This document shows, in pieces, positions 32,468 to 42,131 of a stretch of 64,000 bases of DNA. Every line of letters begins with the position of its first letter. The stretch's first letter is position 1. The DNA comes from Amblyomma americanum (taxonomy: Eukaryota > Arthropoda > Arachnida > Ixodida > Ixodidae), in the NCBI RefSeq assembly GCF_052857255.1, contig NC_135497.1:549053531-549117530 (forward strand). The letters run 5' to 3'. Below the pieces are notes generated by a model. The model was not told where the DNA came from, ran no database searches, and was given only the letters and a program-made list of their open reading frames with translations. A program made the position numbers and the translations under genes.

Positions 32468-33818
32468 AAGCGATTAATTTTTCGACACCGTTCGGACGCT
32501 GGACGAGAACCGCTCTAAGACCGACGTTGCTGGCGTCCGTGTGAATTTCAGTGGCGGCATCATCGTCAAAATGGGCTAGTACTGGTGGTGATTGTAGCCG
32601 ACGTCGTAGATCGTCAAAAGCAGTTTGCTGCTCGGCACCCCACAAAAATGGCTCCTCATCTCGTGTCAAGCGCGTCAGAGGACTGGCCAGCTTAGCAAAG
32701 TTTTTTATGAAACGTCGGTAGTACGAACAAAGGCCTAGAAATCGTCGGACGGCTTTTTTATCAGTGGGAACCGGGAAGTCCGCGACGGCAGAAATTTTGT
32801 CAGGGTCTGGCCGGATGCCCTCGGAGCTGACGACATGCCCGAGAAACTTCAATTCAGTAAATCCAAAATGGCATTTTTGCGGCTTTAGAGTAAGATGAGC
32901 TGATCGGACGGCTTCTAACACCACTCTGAGCCGCTGCAAATGTTCCGAAAACGTTGTTGAAAAAATGATTACATCATCCAGGTATACTAGACATGTTTGC
33001 CATTTAAGGCCGGTGAGCATGGTATCCATCATTCGCTGGAACGTTGCTGGAGCACAGCAGAGTCCGAAGGGGAGCACACGAAATTCATAGAGGCCGTCCG
33101 GGGTGACAAAGGCGGTTTTCTCCCGGTCCCTCTCATCAACTTCTGTTTGCCAATATCCGCTGCGCAGATCTACCGAAGAAAAGTATTTTGCTTGGCGCAG
33201 TCTGTCGAGGGAATCATCTATACGAGGTAGCGGATAGACATCTTTTTTTGTTACGCTGTTAAGTTTTCTGTAATCCACACAGAAGCGCAGCGTGCCATCC
33301 TTCTTTTTTACGAGAACGACAGGAGACGACCAGGGACTATTCGATGGCTGGATTATGCCGTCATTGAGCATCTCCTTCACTTGCGTTTGGATGGCCTCCC
33401 GCTCTCGGGGAGATACGCGATAAGGCTGTTGATGTATTGGGCGCGCGCCATCGTGCGTGACTATCCGATGCTTAGTGATGGGCGTCTGACGTACCTTAGA
33501 CGACGAGGTAAAGCAGTCCTTAATCTGCAGCAACAATTCTTGCAATTGCTGCCTTTCTGCGGGCGGGAGGCCCTCGTTTATGTGAACAGCGCGTACTGCC
33601 TCTTCGTCAACTTCACCAGGCGTGTCTTCTAGGCATGCGAAACACTCAGCCACCTCTTGGACGGGGTCGACGTGGGCGATGGCTGTGCCACCAAATAAAT
33701 GGCGGTGTTCATTACTGAAATTGGTCACGAGGACTTCAGTGCGACCGTCAGATAGAAAGGCGAGCCCTCTTGCTACGCAAACACCCATGGTGAGCAAAAG
33801 AGACATTTGGCTCAACAA
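32334..33818 (-). CDS. Gypsy-3 reverse transcriptase and RNase H start
   Basis: 495-codon frame with a complete Ty3/gypsy RT: VVLVKKKDGTLRFCVDYRKL, KYFSSVDLRSGYWQTEVDER (motif A), FRVLPFGLCCAPATFQRMMD (motif B), CLVYLDDVIIFSTTFSEHLQ (YLDD) and the connection SVRRFLGL-type block AVRRFLGLCSYYRRFIKNFA. RNase H follows with EIHTDASNVGLRAVL (first Asp) and YSTTEKECLAVVWAITKFRP (Glu). The frame stops at 32334 just after YLYGRQFKVI because of a 4-bp insertion, after which RNase H continues in another phase. Confidence 0.92.
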   Translation of the reverse strand: MLSQMSLLLTMGVCVARGLAFLSDGRTEVLVTNFSNEHRHLFGGTAIAHVDPVQEVAECFACLEDTPGEVDEEAVRAVHINEGLPPAERQQLQELLLQIKDCFTSSSKVRQTPITKHRIVTHDGARPIHQQPYRVSPREREAIQTQVKEMLNDGIIQPSNSPWSSPVVLVKKKDGTLRFCVDYRKLNSVTKKDVYPLPRIDDSLDRLRQAKYFSSVDLRSGYWQTEVDERDREKTAFVTPDGLYEFRVLPFGLCCAPATFQRMMDTMLTGLKWQTCLVYLDDVIIFSTTFSEHLQRLRVVLEAVRSAHLTLKPQKCHFGFTELKFLGHVVSSEGIRPDPDKISAVADFPVPTDKKAVRRFLGLCSYYRRFIKNFAKLASPLTRLTRDEEPFLWGAEQQTAFDDLRRRLQSPPVLAHFDDDAATEIHTDASNVGLRAVLVQRPNGVEKLIAYASRALSCAECNYSTTEKECLAVVWAITKFRPYLYGRQFKVINY

Positions 33819-34344
33819 AACGTAGTCCGCAATGTGGCGCGTCGCAAGTGACCCTAGCCAGAATACTCGCCCGTGGAGGCACCGTTACGGCATCGTCGGA
33901 TATACGCAGTGCGGCTCTGCAATTCACGGGGGCGGGTTTGGTGGCAGCGAGTTTAGTTGAAAATGTAACCAATCGATTTCGAAGGTCTATAGTCGCACCA
34001 TTTTCTCGAAGAAAGTCGAGACCGAGAATGACGTCTCGTGAGCATTCAGGCAAAATGAGGAACGTTGCCACGAACGTGCATCCGCGCACCGTAATTCTTG
34101 CCGTACACATTCCGAGCGGCGTAACCACGTGGCCACCAGCCGTACGTATCTGTGACCCTGCCCACGGCATCATAACTTTCTTCAGCACCTTAGCCATCCT
34201 ACCGCTTATTATCGAGTAGTCCGCACCCGTATCCACTAGTGCGCTAACCTCCTTAGAGTCAATCAGCACGGGTATGTCAAGGGAGTCCTTGGTCTTACCA
34301 GACCCAGTCGTCGGCGCCGTCTTCGTCGTCGTCGTCGTCGTCAT
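33748..34344 (-). CDS. Gypsy-3 aspartic protease region
   Basis: The 198-codon frame begins with a Thr/Lys-rich linker. KEVSALVDTGADYSIISGRM gives the catalytic D-T-G-A, and ILPECSRDVILGLDFLRENG is the typical second conserved block (I-L-G-x-D-F). The protease would process the Gag-Pol precursor. It overlaps the RT frame (32334-33818) in a different phase, which could reflect programmed frameshifting or a single indel near 33820. Confidence 0.85.
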   Translation of the reverse strand: MTTTTTTKTAPTTGSGKTKDSLDIPVLIDSKEVSALVDTGADYSIISGRMAKVLKKVMMPWAGSQIRTAGGHVVTPLGMCTARITVRGCTFVATFLILPECSRDVILGLDFLRENGATIDLRNRLVTFSTKLAATKPAPVNCRAALRISDDAVTVPPRASILARVTCDAPHCGLRFVEPNVSFAHHGCLRSKRARLSI

Positions 34345-34445
34345 CGGTATCGTGGTCGTCGATTCGGGAAGGGTCAGTCGGTGCGTCGGTGGAAGCTTTT
34401 CGGCAATACGGCGTTCGGCGGCCTCGCCTCCAAAGGTCGCCTGTT

Positions 34446-35788
34446 CTAGTTTTCCCGGTGCGGGCTCGAGGACCCACGCTGTGCACCAGGTCCATAACCG
34501 GACTGATGAGGCGACCGATGGCGAGGTGAGGGCGATCGGAACGTTCGGCGCGGAGGAGGTGGTGAACCACGCCGGCGGGTGACGTATTCGTCAAACTCCT
34601 GAGGCTGTTCGGCATGCCGCGGACGGGGACTACCTGCAAACAAGCCTCGCAATCCCAGAGGCCGATATGGACACCGCCGGAAGATGTGACCGGCCTCGCC
34701 ACAATGGTAACACAGGGGACGTCGCTCTGGCGCACGCCAAATATCGGTCTTCCTCGGCGCCTGTCCTGGAGCTTGCCACTAGGGAACCGGCTGCTCGGCG
34801 TGTACTGCGACTACCGAAGGGGCATACGGTGGCGCGCAGGGAACCGGCGCAGGACGGCGCAGCACGTCCGCATACGTCGCTGGCGGCCAAGAAGCTGGCT
34901 GTGGTGGCGGCTCTACTGGAGCGACGGGCGATCGGAGCGCCTGCTGAACTTCCTCCCGAATGGCGCTAGTCAGAGAGTCCACAGGAAAAATCCCCTGAAG
35001 TTTCTGCAGCTCCTCACGGACCACAGAACGCACGATGTCCCGAAGGGAGCTTGTATTGGCCCCCGAAGCAGCATCCAGGGGGTGTAGAGCCGAGATAGGG
35101 TTTAGCCGCCGGTCGTAGAAATTGTACCGTTGCTGGAGGAGAGGAACTCGGCGACTGTTCTGGGCGGGCTTCGCACAAGACCGCAGAACAATTGCTCTTT
35201 CACGCCTCTCATCAGGTGTCTGAGCTTTTTCTCTTCCGTCATGGTCGGGTCCGCTCGGTTGCAGAGGCGCGTCACTTCCTCCACGTACATCGCTACGTTC
35301 TCGTTTGGTAGCTGAATGCGAGCGGTCAATTCACGCTCGGCCTGTTCACGGCGATCGCTGCTGGTGTAAGTCTCCAACAGCTGGCGACGAAAGTCCTGCC
35401 ACGTCGTTAGACTCGTCTCGCAGTTTTCGTACCAGATCCGAGCGGCGTCTTCTAAGCTGAAGTAAACGTTCCGGATCTTAGCACTGTCGTCCCAGCTGTT
35501 GAAACGCGCAACGCGCTCGAACTGATCAAGCCAGTCTTGGGCGTCCTCCGAGTATCCGCCGTGAAAAGGCTTCGGGATCCGGGGATTTTGCAGGCTCACA
35601 AAAGAAGCAGGTATGAACGGGGTGCTGTCTGACCTTGCTGCCGTGGTCGTAGCCATGGGTGCGCTCTCTTGAGGCTGGAGGCCGAATTCTGGAGACAAGC
35701 CGCGGAGCCTGCGGCTGACACGATGGACGGGGGTTCGCACAAGAGGCACCGGGCTTGTGCTTCGGCTCTCCGAGGAAGGATGGAGCAT
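34446..35788 (-). pseudogene. Gypsy-3 gag (capsid and CCHC nucleocapsid)
   Basis: The first frame (35102-35788) carries the retrotransposon gag domain: PKPFHGGYSEDAQDWLDQFE, IRNVYFSLEDAARIWYENC and YVEEVTRLCNRADPTMTEEK. The pattern breaks near 35140, and gag continues in another frame (NFYDRRLNPISALHP, then VREELQKLQGIFPVDSLTS, 34779-35033). An in-frame TAG at 34776-34778 follows. Beyond it CYHCGEAGHIFRRC near 34690 is a perfect CCHC knuckle, with a Pro/Arg/Ser-rich tail ending at 34446. Gag would package the RNA in particles. Confidence 0.85.
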
Positions 35789-35820
35789 CAGCCGAGAATA
35801 CCCAAGCGACCTCCACCCAA

Positions 35821-35986
35821 TGTCACAGGCCAGACGGAGAACAGTCGTAGACGTAGAGGGGGACCGCAGAACGGCCGAGGTTTTTTAATCGCCCAGAACA
35901 GAGCCAGCTCGAGCGCGCCTCACGCGAACGCGACCACTTCGTCCTCGTCACGGCTTAGCGCGCAGGTAGCTCGAGCCAGGTCGTGG

Positions 35987-35988
<2 letters not shown>
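35821..35988 (-). repeat. Gypsy-3 5' LTR
   Basis: 168 bp, TG...CA ends, followed inward by a one-base gap and a TGG-type primer-binding site complementary to a tRNA 3' end. Confidence 0.95.

Positions 35989-36080
<92 letters not shown>
35989..36080. repeat. (TA)n microsatellite, right half of the split array
   Basis: Continuous TA repeats between the gypsy-3 5' LTR and the first tRNA-like composite unit (starting GTTAAGGAAGCG). Confidence 0.95.
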
Positions 36081-36083
<3 letters not shown>

Positions 36084-36227
36084 AAGGAAGCGAACACTCA
36101 CCGAAACCAAGGTGCATAGGGGAATATGTTATTTTTTGTTATTTGTTGTGCTTATCCGTGGGATAATTATGCTTAGGATAATCTATCTCCTAAAGAAAAA
36201 CTTCTAAAGCAACAGATAACACAACCA

Positions 36228-36300
36228 TGCCGCCGGTGGGATCCGAACCCACGATCTCCGAATATCGCATCCGGTGCTCCACCAAGTGAACTACGGCGAT
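36228..36300 (-). repeat. tRNA-like sequence (SINE or tRNA pseudogene), copy 1
   Basis: Minus-strand cloverleaf-like sequence with a B box of GGGTTCGGATCCC type. Two changes in the A-box half (GTTCACTTGGTGG) weaken the D arm. It belongs to the composite unit, not to a free-standing tRNA gene. Confidence 0.7.
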
Positions 36301-36722
36301 TGCTGTCCAATCTGCTGCTCTCGTGGGTATCTATTTTTATTGGATGTAAGCGAACTTTCAGAGTGTTAACAAGCGCCACTCTCGTCCACAGCGGCAGATG
36401 TAGCACGTACTGTAATACCACGAGTGTGACGTGGAACGTCATCTAACGGCAAGGCCGGAAACTTTGCGAGAGCCCTCTAATGCTACCTAAGGCATCAAGA
36501 CTGCTAGAACCGAGAACCTCGTTAAGCTATTAGCAGACAAAGTAAAGGCAATGAGGGGCTCCTTTTGACAAACTTATGAAGGGAGCAACACAGTCACCGA
36601 AACGAAAGTGCGTAGGGGAATGTGTAATTTTTTATTTGTTGTGCTTATCAGTGGGATAATTATGCTTAGAATAATCTATCGCTTAAAGAAAATTACTTAT
36701 AAAGCAGCAGAAAAAACAACCA

Positions 36723-36795
36723 TGCCGCGGGTGGGATCCGAACCCACGACCTCCGAATATCGCATCCACTGCTCCACCAACTCAGCTACGGCGAC
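36723..36795 (-). repeat. tRNA-like sequence, copy 2
   Basis: Minus strand starts GTCGCCGTAGCTGAGTTGG and ends with CCCACCCGCGGCA. The acceptor stem is mostly kept. Anticodon-loop region lies in GATGCGATATTCGG, with no uridine before the putative anticodon, so it is a pseudogene-like copy. Confidence 0.7.
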
Positions 36796-36796
36796 G

Positions 36797-37816
36797 TTCA
36801 GCAACAAGTTGGCCATGTCGGACAGGATGCAAGGGTTGTCGTTGGGGCTGAGGAGTCATTACTGCAGCGGCGTAGGTCATGGCCTGGGGTTCTGTGGCCG
36901 TCGGGATGCCAAGTGCCTGTTGCACTTCTTCCCGTTCCACATCCATCAGAGCCGCTGCTTGTGGCTGTGGGGAGGATGGCAGTAATCGGCGTAGCTCCTC
37001 TCGGACAATTTAGCGGATAAGTTCCCGCAAGCTGTGGCTGGTGGTGGCCGTCGTGTCCGAACGAATTGCACAGGCAGAGGAAGGACGATTGTACTGCCAA
37101 GCTCGGACGTCGAGGGTCTTCTCAATCGCGCAGGCTTCTTGCATGAATTCCTCGACTCTTTTAGCTGCTAGCGGATGAGCCTGCCAAACAGTTGTTCTTT
37201 TACGCCGCGCATTAAAAACTGAACTTTTTTTCCTCGGTCATCTCGGGTTCGGCGCGGCGAAATATGCGCTTCATCTCCTCGGCGTAACCGCGGAAGGGCT
37301 CATTCGGAAGCTGGATCATGTACTCGATGAGTCGTACGGCTCTTTCTTTCCTCACGACGCTGGTGAATACCTTCAATAGTTCTCTCTTGAATTGCTCCCA
37401 TGTCGTAAGGGACGACTCGTAGTTTTTTTTACCACGTGCGTGCGGAGCCTTCCAATGAGAAAAACACGTCCAATTTTTGCCGCATCATATCTTTTGTTGA
37501 ATGAAACCACGCGCTTAAATTGGTCCAACCATTCTTCAGGGTCTTCGCCTAGGGATCCATTGAAAGTTGGCCGCACCCGCGGCTGCTACAGTATCATCGC
37601 TGTCGACATCTTCGGCGAGGTTGCGATGCTCGTAGCAGCGTGTTTTCGCTGTCTCGGGCGGTCCGGCAGTTTCCCGAACTCAGGCTCCTCTCCCTGGACA
37701 CGTCGGCTGGCTCGCTGAGCTGCTGGCTCGGCCTCGGGTGCGAAGCGCTGAGGGCTGGCTTCACGACTAGAAGGGGGCATCCAGAACATGGAAGGCTACC
37801 CCGCACCTCCACCAGA
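36797..37816 (-). pseudogene. Gypsy-4 gag remnants
   Basis: Minus-strand peptides parallel the gypsy-3 gag: FNGSLGEDPEEWLDQFKRVV (37373-37576), an ENCETSLTTWxxF-like counterpart further on, and a region near 36840-37100 rich in Gln/Pro/Ala. Several frameshifts. It is cut at 36796 by a tRNA-like unit. A TGGTGGAGGTGCGGGG primer-binding site lies just inside the LTR (about 37800-37815). Confidence 0.7.
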
Positions 37817-38190
37817 TGTCACGTAGTGGTGACGGCAGTCGAAGCAGCGATGAAGATGAAAAAACGGTCTTCTAAAAGAAAACTGTTTATTGGGCTGACT
37901 TGCACCCAAAATGGACTGAATCACTCGGCGGCGGCGAAGCGACAAGCGTGCTCGGCGGTCGTCGAACAGAATGCCCGCCGCTTTCTGCTGTGCTGAATTT
38001 AAAGCTGATAGCGAACTTTCGATATAAAGCGTGCAAAGTTACTAGAACAGTCCGTAACAACTTCGAATCTGCTCTGCCTGGCTGCGATCAATCGAGATAA
38101 GTCTAGTCGCGTCTTGCGTCGCAAACAAAGCGATAAAGTTGTGTTTCGGCAGATTTGAAGAATGAATAAACACTGCATATGTTCGCGGCA
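37817..38190 (-). repeat. Gypsy-4 5' LTR (outer boundary uncertain)
   Basis: The inner end reads CTACGTGACA on the minus strand and is followed by a TGG-type primer-binding site, as in gypsy-3. The outer end is guessed at TGCCGCGAAC (about 38181-38190); there is no partner LTR for confirmation. Confidence 0.5.
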
Positions 38191-38349
38191 GTATTATAGA
38201 TTCGAACTCACTGTCAATCGAGTTCGTTCACAGTAGCTACAGTTAGCACCGAAAAGACCGTGATGGTGGAGGTGAAGGTGTCAGCATACTGTTTAAACCA
38301 TCCCTGCGACTTTGTCCAACTCCTGATGTACACAGTGCAGAATGTATTT

Positions 38350-38960
38350 TCTTGTGCAGCGTACTGTAAAAACGTTATATATATTACTGGAGCATTGTAC
38401 AGATTCCCCCCTCCACCAACGCTACCATTGCCTTGTTAGACGAACTCAAACAATATTTGAGCCTGAATGTTAAACCATAAAATCCTATTATATTATCAGG
38501 AGATTTTAATTTGCCTGAAATAGTGTGGTCAATTTCTTCAAATGAAAAGCGTGACCCTAAAGGTGAAATTATGTTGGACATTGCTTTTGCCTTCGACTAA
38601 CTGGGATTTGTGGAAGAAATGATCGGAATTCACTAGAATTCGCAGTCAATACTTTACCTCTTTTTTGTTAGCGGATCAGTAACTGCCAAAACAAACTGCC
38701 ACATAGTACCTGCAATATCAGAACACACCGCTGTACTACCCGCCATTGTAGACGCCATCTTAGATAACAAACCCAAATATTTATCTTACCGAAATTTCTC
38801 TCGGGCTCATTATCAGTCAATTATTGAGACTCTTTCGCTTAACCTTTATGCCTTTGCCTAAATCACATACGATGCGCACTCGCTTTCTTTCAGGTTTAAA
38901 AAGTAGTTAACGAGCACACCGCCTATTTTGTCGCGTTGAGAACTAAAAGAAAAAATCTGA
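38350..38960 (+). pseudogene. LINE G endonuclease
   Basis: Reads GALYRFPPSTNATIALLDEL, then ILSGDFNLPEIVWSISSNEK (G-D-F-N-L-P motif) and ISEHTAVLPAIVDAILDNKP (the S-D-H motif, here S-E-H). Stop codons interrupt it at several places. 5'-truncated. Confidence 0.75.
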
Positions 38961-39639
38961 GGACGATAATCGTACTCCCTAATGCAATATTTGAGCGCAG
39001 CTCTATAGGCGTCTCAGGCTCTATGGGATCGTTGTTTTGCTTTGGTGGGTCGTCGCCATTTGTGGCGACGATATTAGTTCGATATTAGTATTAGTTGATG
39101 AGAAGAAGACAACATTCAATGCACATCGCGCGAAAATCGTTATAGTAGTTCGCTAGCAGTAGTAGTTAAATACGACGACCATGTCCAGTGCACAGCATGA
39201 GAGTATGTTGCAGTTACACTCGAAGAGTGATCGGCTGCGGCGATAGTCTATGCACTCGTGCTCCCGTGCAGTGGCCAGAAAAGCTTACCTGTTCACGGCG
39301 CCGCGGGTTCAAATCCCTTTTCCTGTAATGTTTCTTTTTATTTATTGTATCTATGGTTCGGCTCGGCCGCACCGACGGCGGCGACATGGTTCAATCCGCG
39401 AACGAGAGCGCTTAAAAACTGCCCTCTAAGAAAGGCAACAACCAATGGATCTCCGGGGAGACATTACAGCTCCGAAGGCAATTGAAACGGCCTAAGAAAA
39501 AAATAAAAATCCATGGCGCGCAGTCAGTGCAAAAAAATTGACGTGCACTCACTGCCTAAAAGTCACATTTGTACCAATAAACAACTCTATTAGGATTAAC
39601 CACTACCAAGTTTTATTACCACAGCTTCAAAAAAATGTT
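38961..39639. other. Unidentified insertion with a tRNA-type B box
   Basis: This block separates the LINE G endonuclease from its RT. It contains GCGGGTTCAAATCCC at about 39301-39317, a good RNA polymerase III B box, followed by TTTTCCTGTAATG. The A-box region upstream is poor. Possibly a third SINE family; boundaries not defined. Confidence 0.35.
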
Positions 39640-40095
39640 GACGTTCTATTTGTCTCGTCCAGGGAATGTCATATTTAATGTCGACTGCAAGAGAGCTTAC
39701 GATGGCAGAACACTTCCAGTCCGTCTTCACTGATAATAATAGCGTAATTTCACCTTTCTAATCGCTGTCCACAGCCGATGTTTAAATAAGTTCAGCAGGT
39801 TTATGAAAAATGTTTTTAAATCTTGACATAAAATGTCCTCCGGAAAGAAACAACATTGCTTGCACATTTTTGAGACGGTATGCGGAATGGACGTCAATGC
39901 ACCGCAGCGACCTGCTCACATGGTCTTTCTGCGAGGGACAAATGTCGAGCGACTGGTGGACTGCTAGAGTGAAACCACTACATAAAACGGGAAAAAAGAG
40001 CTGCATATCAAACTCCTGCAGAATTTTTTTAACATCTGCCATAGGCAAACTTTTGGAACACATATTCTATAAACATATCGTCGAATTCTTGGACA
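39640..40095 (+). pseudogene. LINE G RT N-terminal part
   Basis: MAEHFQSVFTDNNSVISPF near 39700, then RRYAEWTSMHRSDLLTWSF and SDWWTARVKPLHKTGKKS (39810-40095), ending HIFYKHIVEFLD at the SINE insertion. The expected YRPISL motif is read CRIFLTS. Confidence 0.7.
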
Positions 40096-40330
40096 GCCGC
40101 CGCAGTGGCTCAGTGGTTACGGCACTCGGCTGCTGACCCAAAAGACGCGGGGTCGATTCCTGCCGCGGTGGTCAAATTTCGATGGAGGCGAAATGCTAGA
40201 CGCCCGTGTACTGTGCGATATCATTTGCACGTTAAAAAAATTCCGCGTAGTCGAAATTTCCGGAGCCCTTCACTACGGCGTCACTCATAACCTGAGTCGC
40301 TTCCGGACGTTCAACTCCCCATAAACAAAA
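40096..40330 (+). mobile_element. Tick Ruka-like SINE copy 1, with target duplication
   Basis: 235-bp SINE: tRNA-like head (A box TGGCTCAGTGGTTA, B box GGGTCGATTCC), then ATTTCGATGGAGGCGAAATG, GTGTACTGTGCGATATCA, CGGAGCCCTTCACTACGGCG and a short A-rich end. It is flanked by ATTCTTGGACA (40085-40095) and AATCTTGAACA (40331-40341), a slightly diverged target duplication that splits LINE G RT. Confidence 0.85.
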
Positions 40331-40341
40331 AATCTTGAACA

Positions 40342-41187
40342 AATATAATATTTTACAAAGTGCCAAAATGGTTTCCGAAAAGAGGCTACTCAACATGCAA
40401 CGAACAGGTTCTAACAATGCATGCTTTTTCTAAGGAATTAACGATAGGAAACAAAGGACGCTGTATCTATGGAGGTTTCCAAGGCTTTCCACATGGTATC
40501 TCACAAATAACTAGGTTACGAATTGAGCAAGGTAATAAAGCATCCCCGACTAACCGGCAAGAATTTCTTGCTTTTAACGATCACCAATCGAACCGACTTT
40601 CAATGGACACTGGCGTTACCCAGGCTTCGGTACCTGGGCCTCTTCTGTTGCTTCTTTTTATTAATTATGTGCTGAACGGTCTTCCCGTTAAGGTTAAGCT
40701 TTATGCTGATGATTCTGTATTGTACTCCAAAATAGAGAGCACCACTGATCACGCGTTACTAAATGATGCTCTGAGACAAATTTTGGTGTCGTACCAAGCT
40801 CGAAAAATGTGGATTAACTTGTAGAAAATTGTTTTATGTCAATTACACACAAGAAGAATAAACTGAAGTTTTTAGAAGCTACTAATAACATATTTCTCTC
40901 CGAAGTAACAAATTATAAGTATCTTGGACTTTTGATCACTAGTGATCTCACTTGGACTAAGCACCTTTACTATGTAATAGCTAACGCCGATCGCAAGTTG
41001 TCCTTTCTGAGGAGAGCTTTGACTTTCCGTTCTTTCTCTCCGCCTACTCCAATACCAAACTTTAATTCTGCCTATACTAGACTATGTCCGTCTTACTGGG
41101 GCCTTACACGAAAAACAAGCATTAGCATATAGAAACGGTGCCAAGAAAAGATCTCGCTTCATTTGTAATGGATTTGGAGATAGAGTA
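40342..41187 (+). pseudogene. LINE G RT central part
   Basis: Frames 40360-40824 and 40836-41132 give LSMDTGVTQASVPGPLLLLL (motif B, G-V-P-Q-G-S degraded), VKLYADDSVLYSKIESTTDH (YADD), NYKYLGLLITSDLTWTKHLY and ADRKLSFLRRALTFRSFSPP. A stop at 40822 and a frame change separate them. The MITE interrupts it at 41188. Confidence 0.8.
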
Positions 41188-41777
41188 TGGCGCACTGTTA
41201 AAGGGAACATGCGGTCGCGTGAAGTTGACTTTCCGCAGGGCGCTGCTCCGGAAAGCCGGAAAGAATGCCTAGCCCATTATTGTCCGGCTTTTTTTCCGGC
41301 ATTCGGTCCCCGAGCATGGATCTCATTTTTCACACCCACAACTCATTGAATACCTCTTCTCGCTGCTGAACTGGCTTTGTCCGTTCTGTTCTCGCGTTTC
41401 CTGCGAAATAAGCAGCATTTTCTAGGGACTAGATTATCCACGTGTGATTGATTTGGTTCATATGCCACTTAACGCGTACAGTACACGCTGAGTGGTATAT
41501 GAACCAAGGCACTGACACGTGGATAATCTACTCCAGACAAAACATTGCGTATTTCGCACGAAACACTACAACAGAATAGAAAAAAGCCAATTCGGCAGCG
41601 AGAAGAAGTAATCGATGCGTTGTGGGTGTAAAAATGAGATCCGTGCAAGGGAACAGAATGCCGAAAAAAACCCCTGGCCTTAATCACTGATGCTCGGCAT
41701 TCTTTCCGGCTTTCCGCAGCAGCGCCTCGCGGAAAGTCAACTTCGCGCCACCGCATGTTCCCTTTAACAGTGTACCA
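41188..41777. mobile_element. Fold-back MITE with TA target duplication
   Basis: 590-bp element that is an inverted repeat over much of its length. The ends read TGG(CG/TA)CACTGTTAAAGGGAA on both strands, and the inner arms also match (GACTTTCCGC...GGAAAGTC; GATTATCCACGTG...CACGTGGATAATC around the centre at about 41480). Flanked by TA (41186-41187 and 41778-41779). No transposase. TA duplication suggests mobilisation by a Tc1/mariner-type transposase. Confidence 0.85.
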
Positions 41778-41892
41778 TACTGTACATCAGCGACAGAACT
41801 CGTCATTAAAGCAGGCCTGCCACCGCTGACACAAAGAAACCGTATATTACCACCAAACTTCCTTTTTCAACTTAACGATCACTATAAGACAG

Positions 41893-42131
41893 GCGCCGCC
41901 GCGGTGGCTCCGTGTTTATAGAGCCCGACTACTGAAGACGCGGGTTCGATCTCGGCCGCGGCGTTCAAATTTCGATGGAGCCAAAATTCTAGAGGCTCGT
42001 ATTCTGTGCGACGTCAATGCATGTTAAAGAACCCCAGGTGGTCAAAATTACCAGAGCCCTTCACTACGGCGTCTCTCTTTTCCTGAGTCTCTTTGGAACG
42101 TTAAACCCACCCGCAAGCCATAAACCCAAAC
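41893..42131 (+). mobile_element. Tick Ruka-like SINE copy 2, with target duplication
   Basis: 239-bp SINE with degraded A box (GGTGGCTCCGTG) and B box GGGTTCGATCTCGG, then the shared body (GTGCGACGTCAATGC, CCAGGTGGTCAAAATT, CGGAGCCCTTCACTACGGCG). The flanks ATAAGACAG (41884-41892) and AATAAGACAG (42132-42141) form the target duplication inside LINE G. Confidence 0.85.

Larger units (their letters stand above)
30571..35988 (-). mobile_element. Gypsy-3: young, nearly complete Ty3/gypsy LTR retrotransposon
   Basis: 5418-bp element bounded by 169- and 168-bp LTRs that differ at two positions. Minus-strand order: 5' LTR (35821-35988), primer-binding site (TGGGTGGAGGTCGC, 35806-35819), gag with CCHC knuckle, protease, RT, RNase H, integrase, polypurine tract (CTTTTTCGGGGGACTAA region, about 30740-30760), 3' LTR (30571-30739). 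It sits inside a TA array, so a target duplication cannot be told apart from the repeat. Coding capacity is close to complete but interrupted by a gag frame break, one in-frame gag stop and a 4-bp insertion in RNase H. Confidence 0.95.
36081..36796 (-). repeat. Two tandem ~490-bp composite units with tRNA-like cores
   Basis: Each unit (minus orientation) holds a CACCGAAACC-AAGG block, a TTTATAAG-type stretch, a 74-nt tRNA-like sequence, a conserved ~200-bp body (GTGACGTGGAACGTCATCTA) and a GAGGGGCTCCTTTTGACAAA block that leads into the next unit. The tRNA-like cores at 36228 and 36723 are 495 bp apart. The same unit occurs at 44807-45530 and 48816-50118. No coding sequence. Confidence 0.8.
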
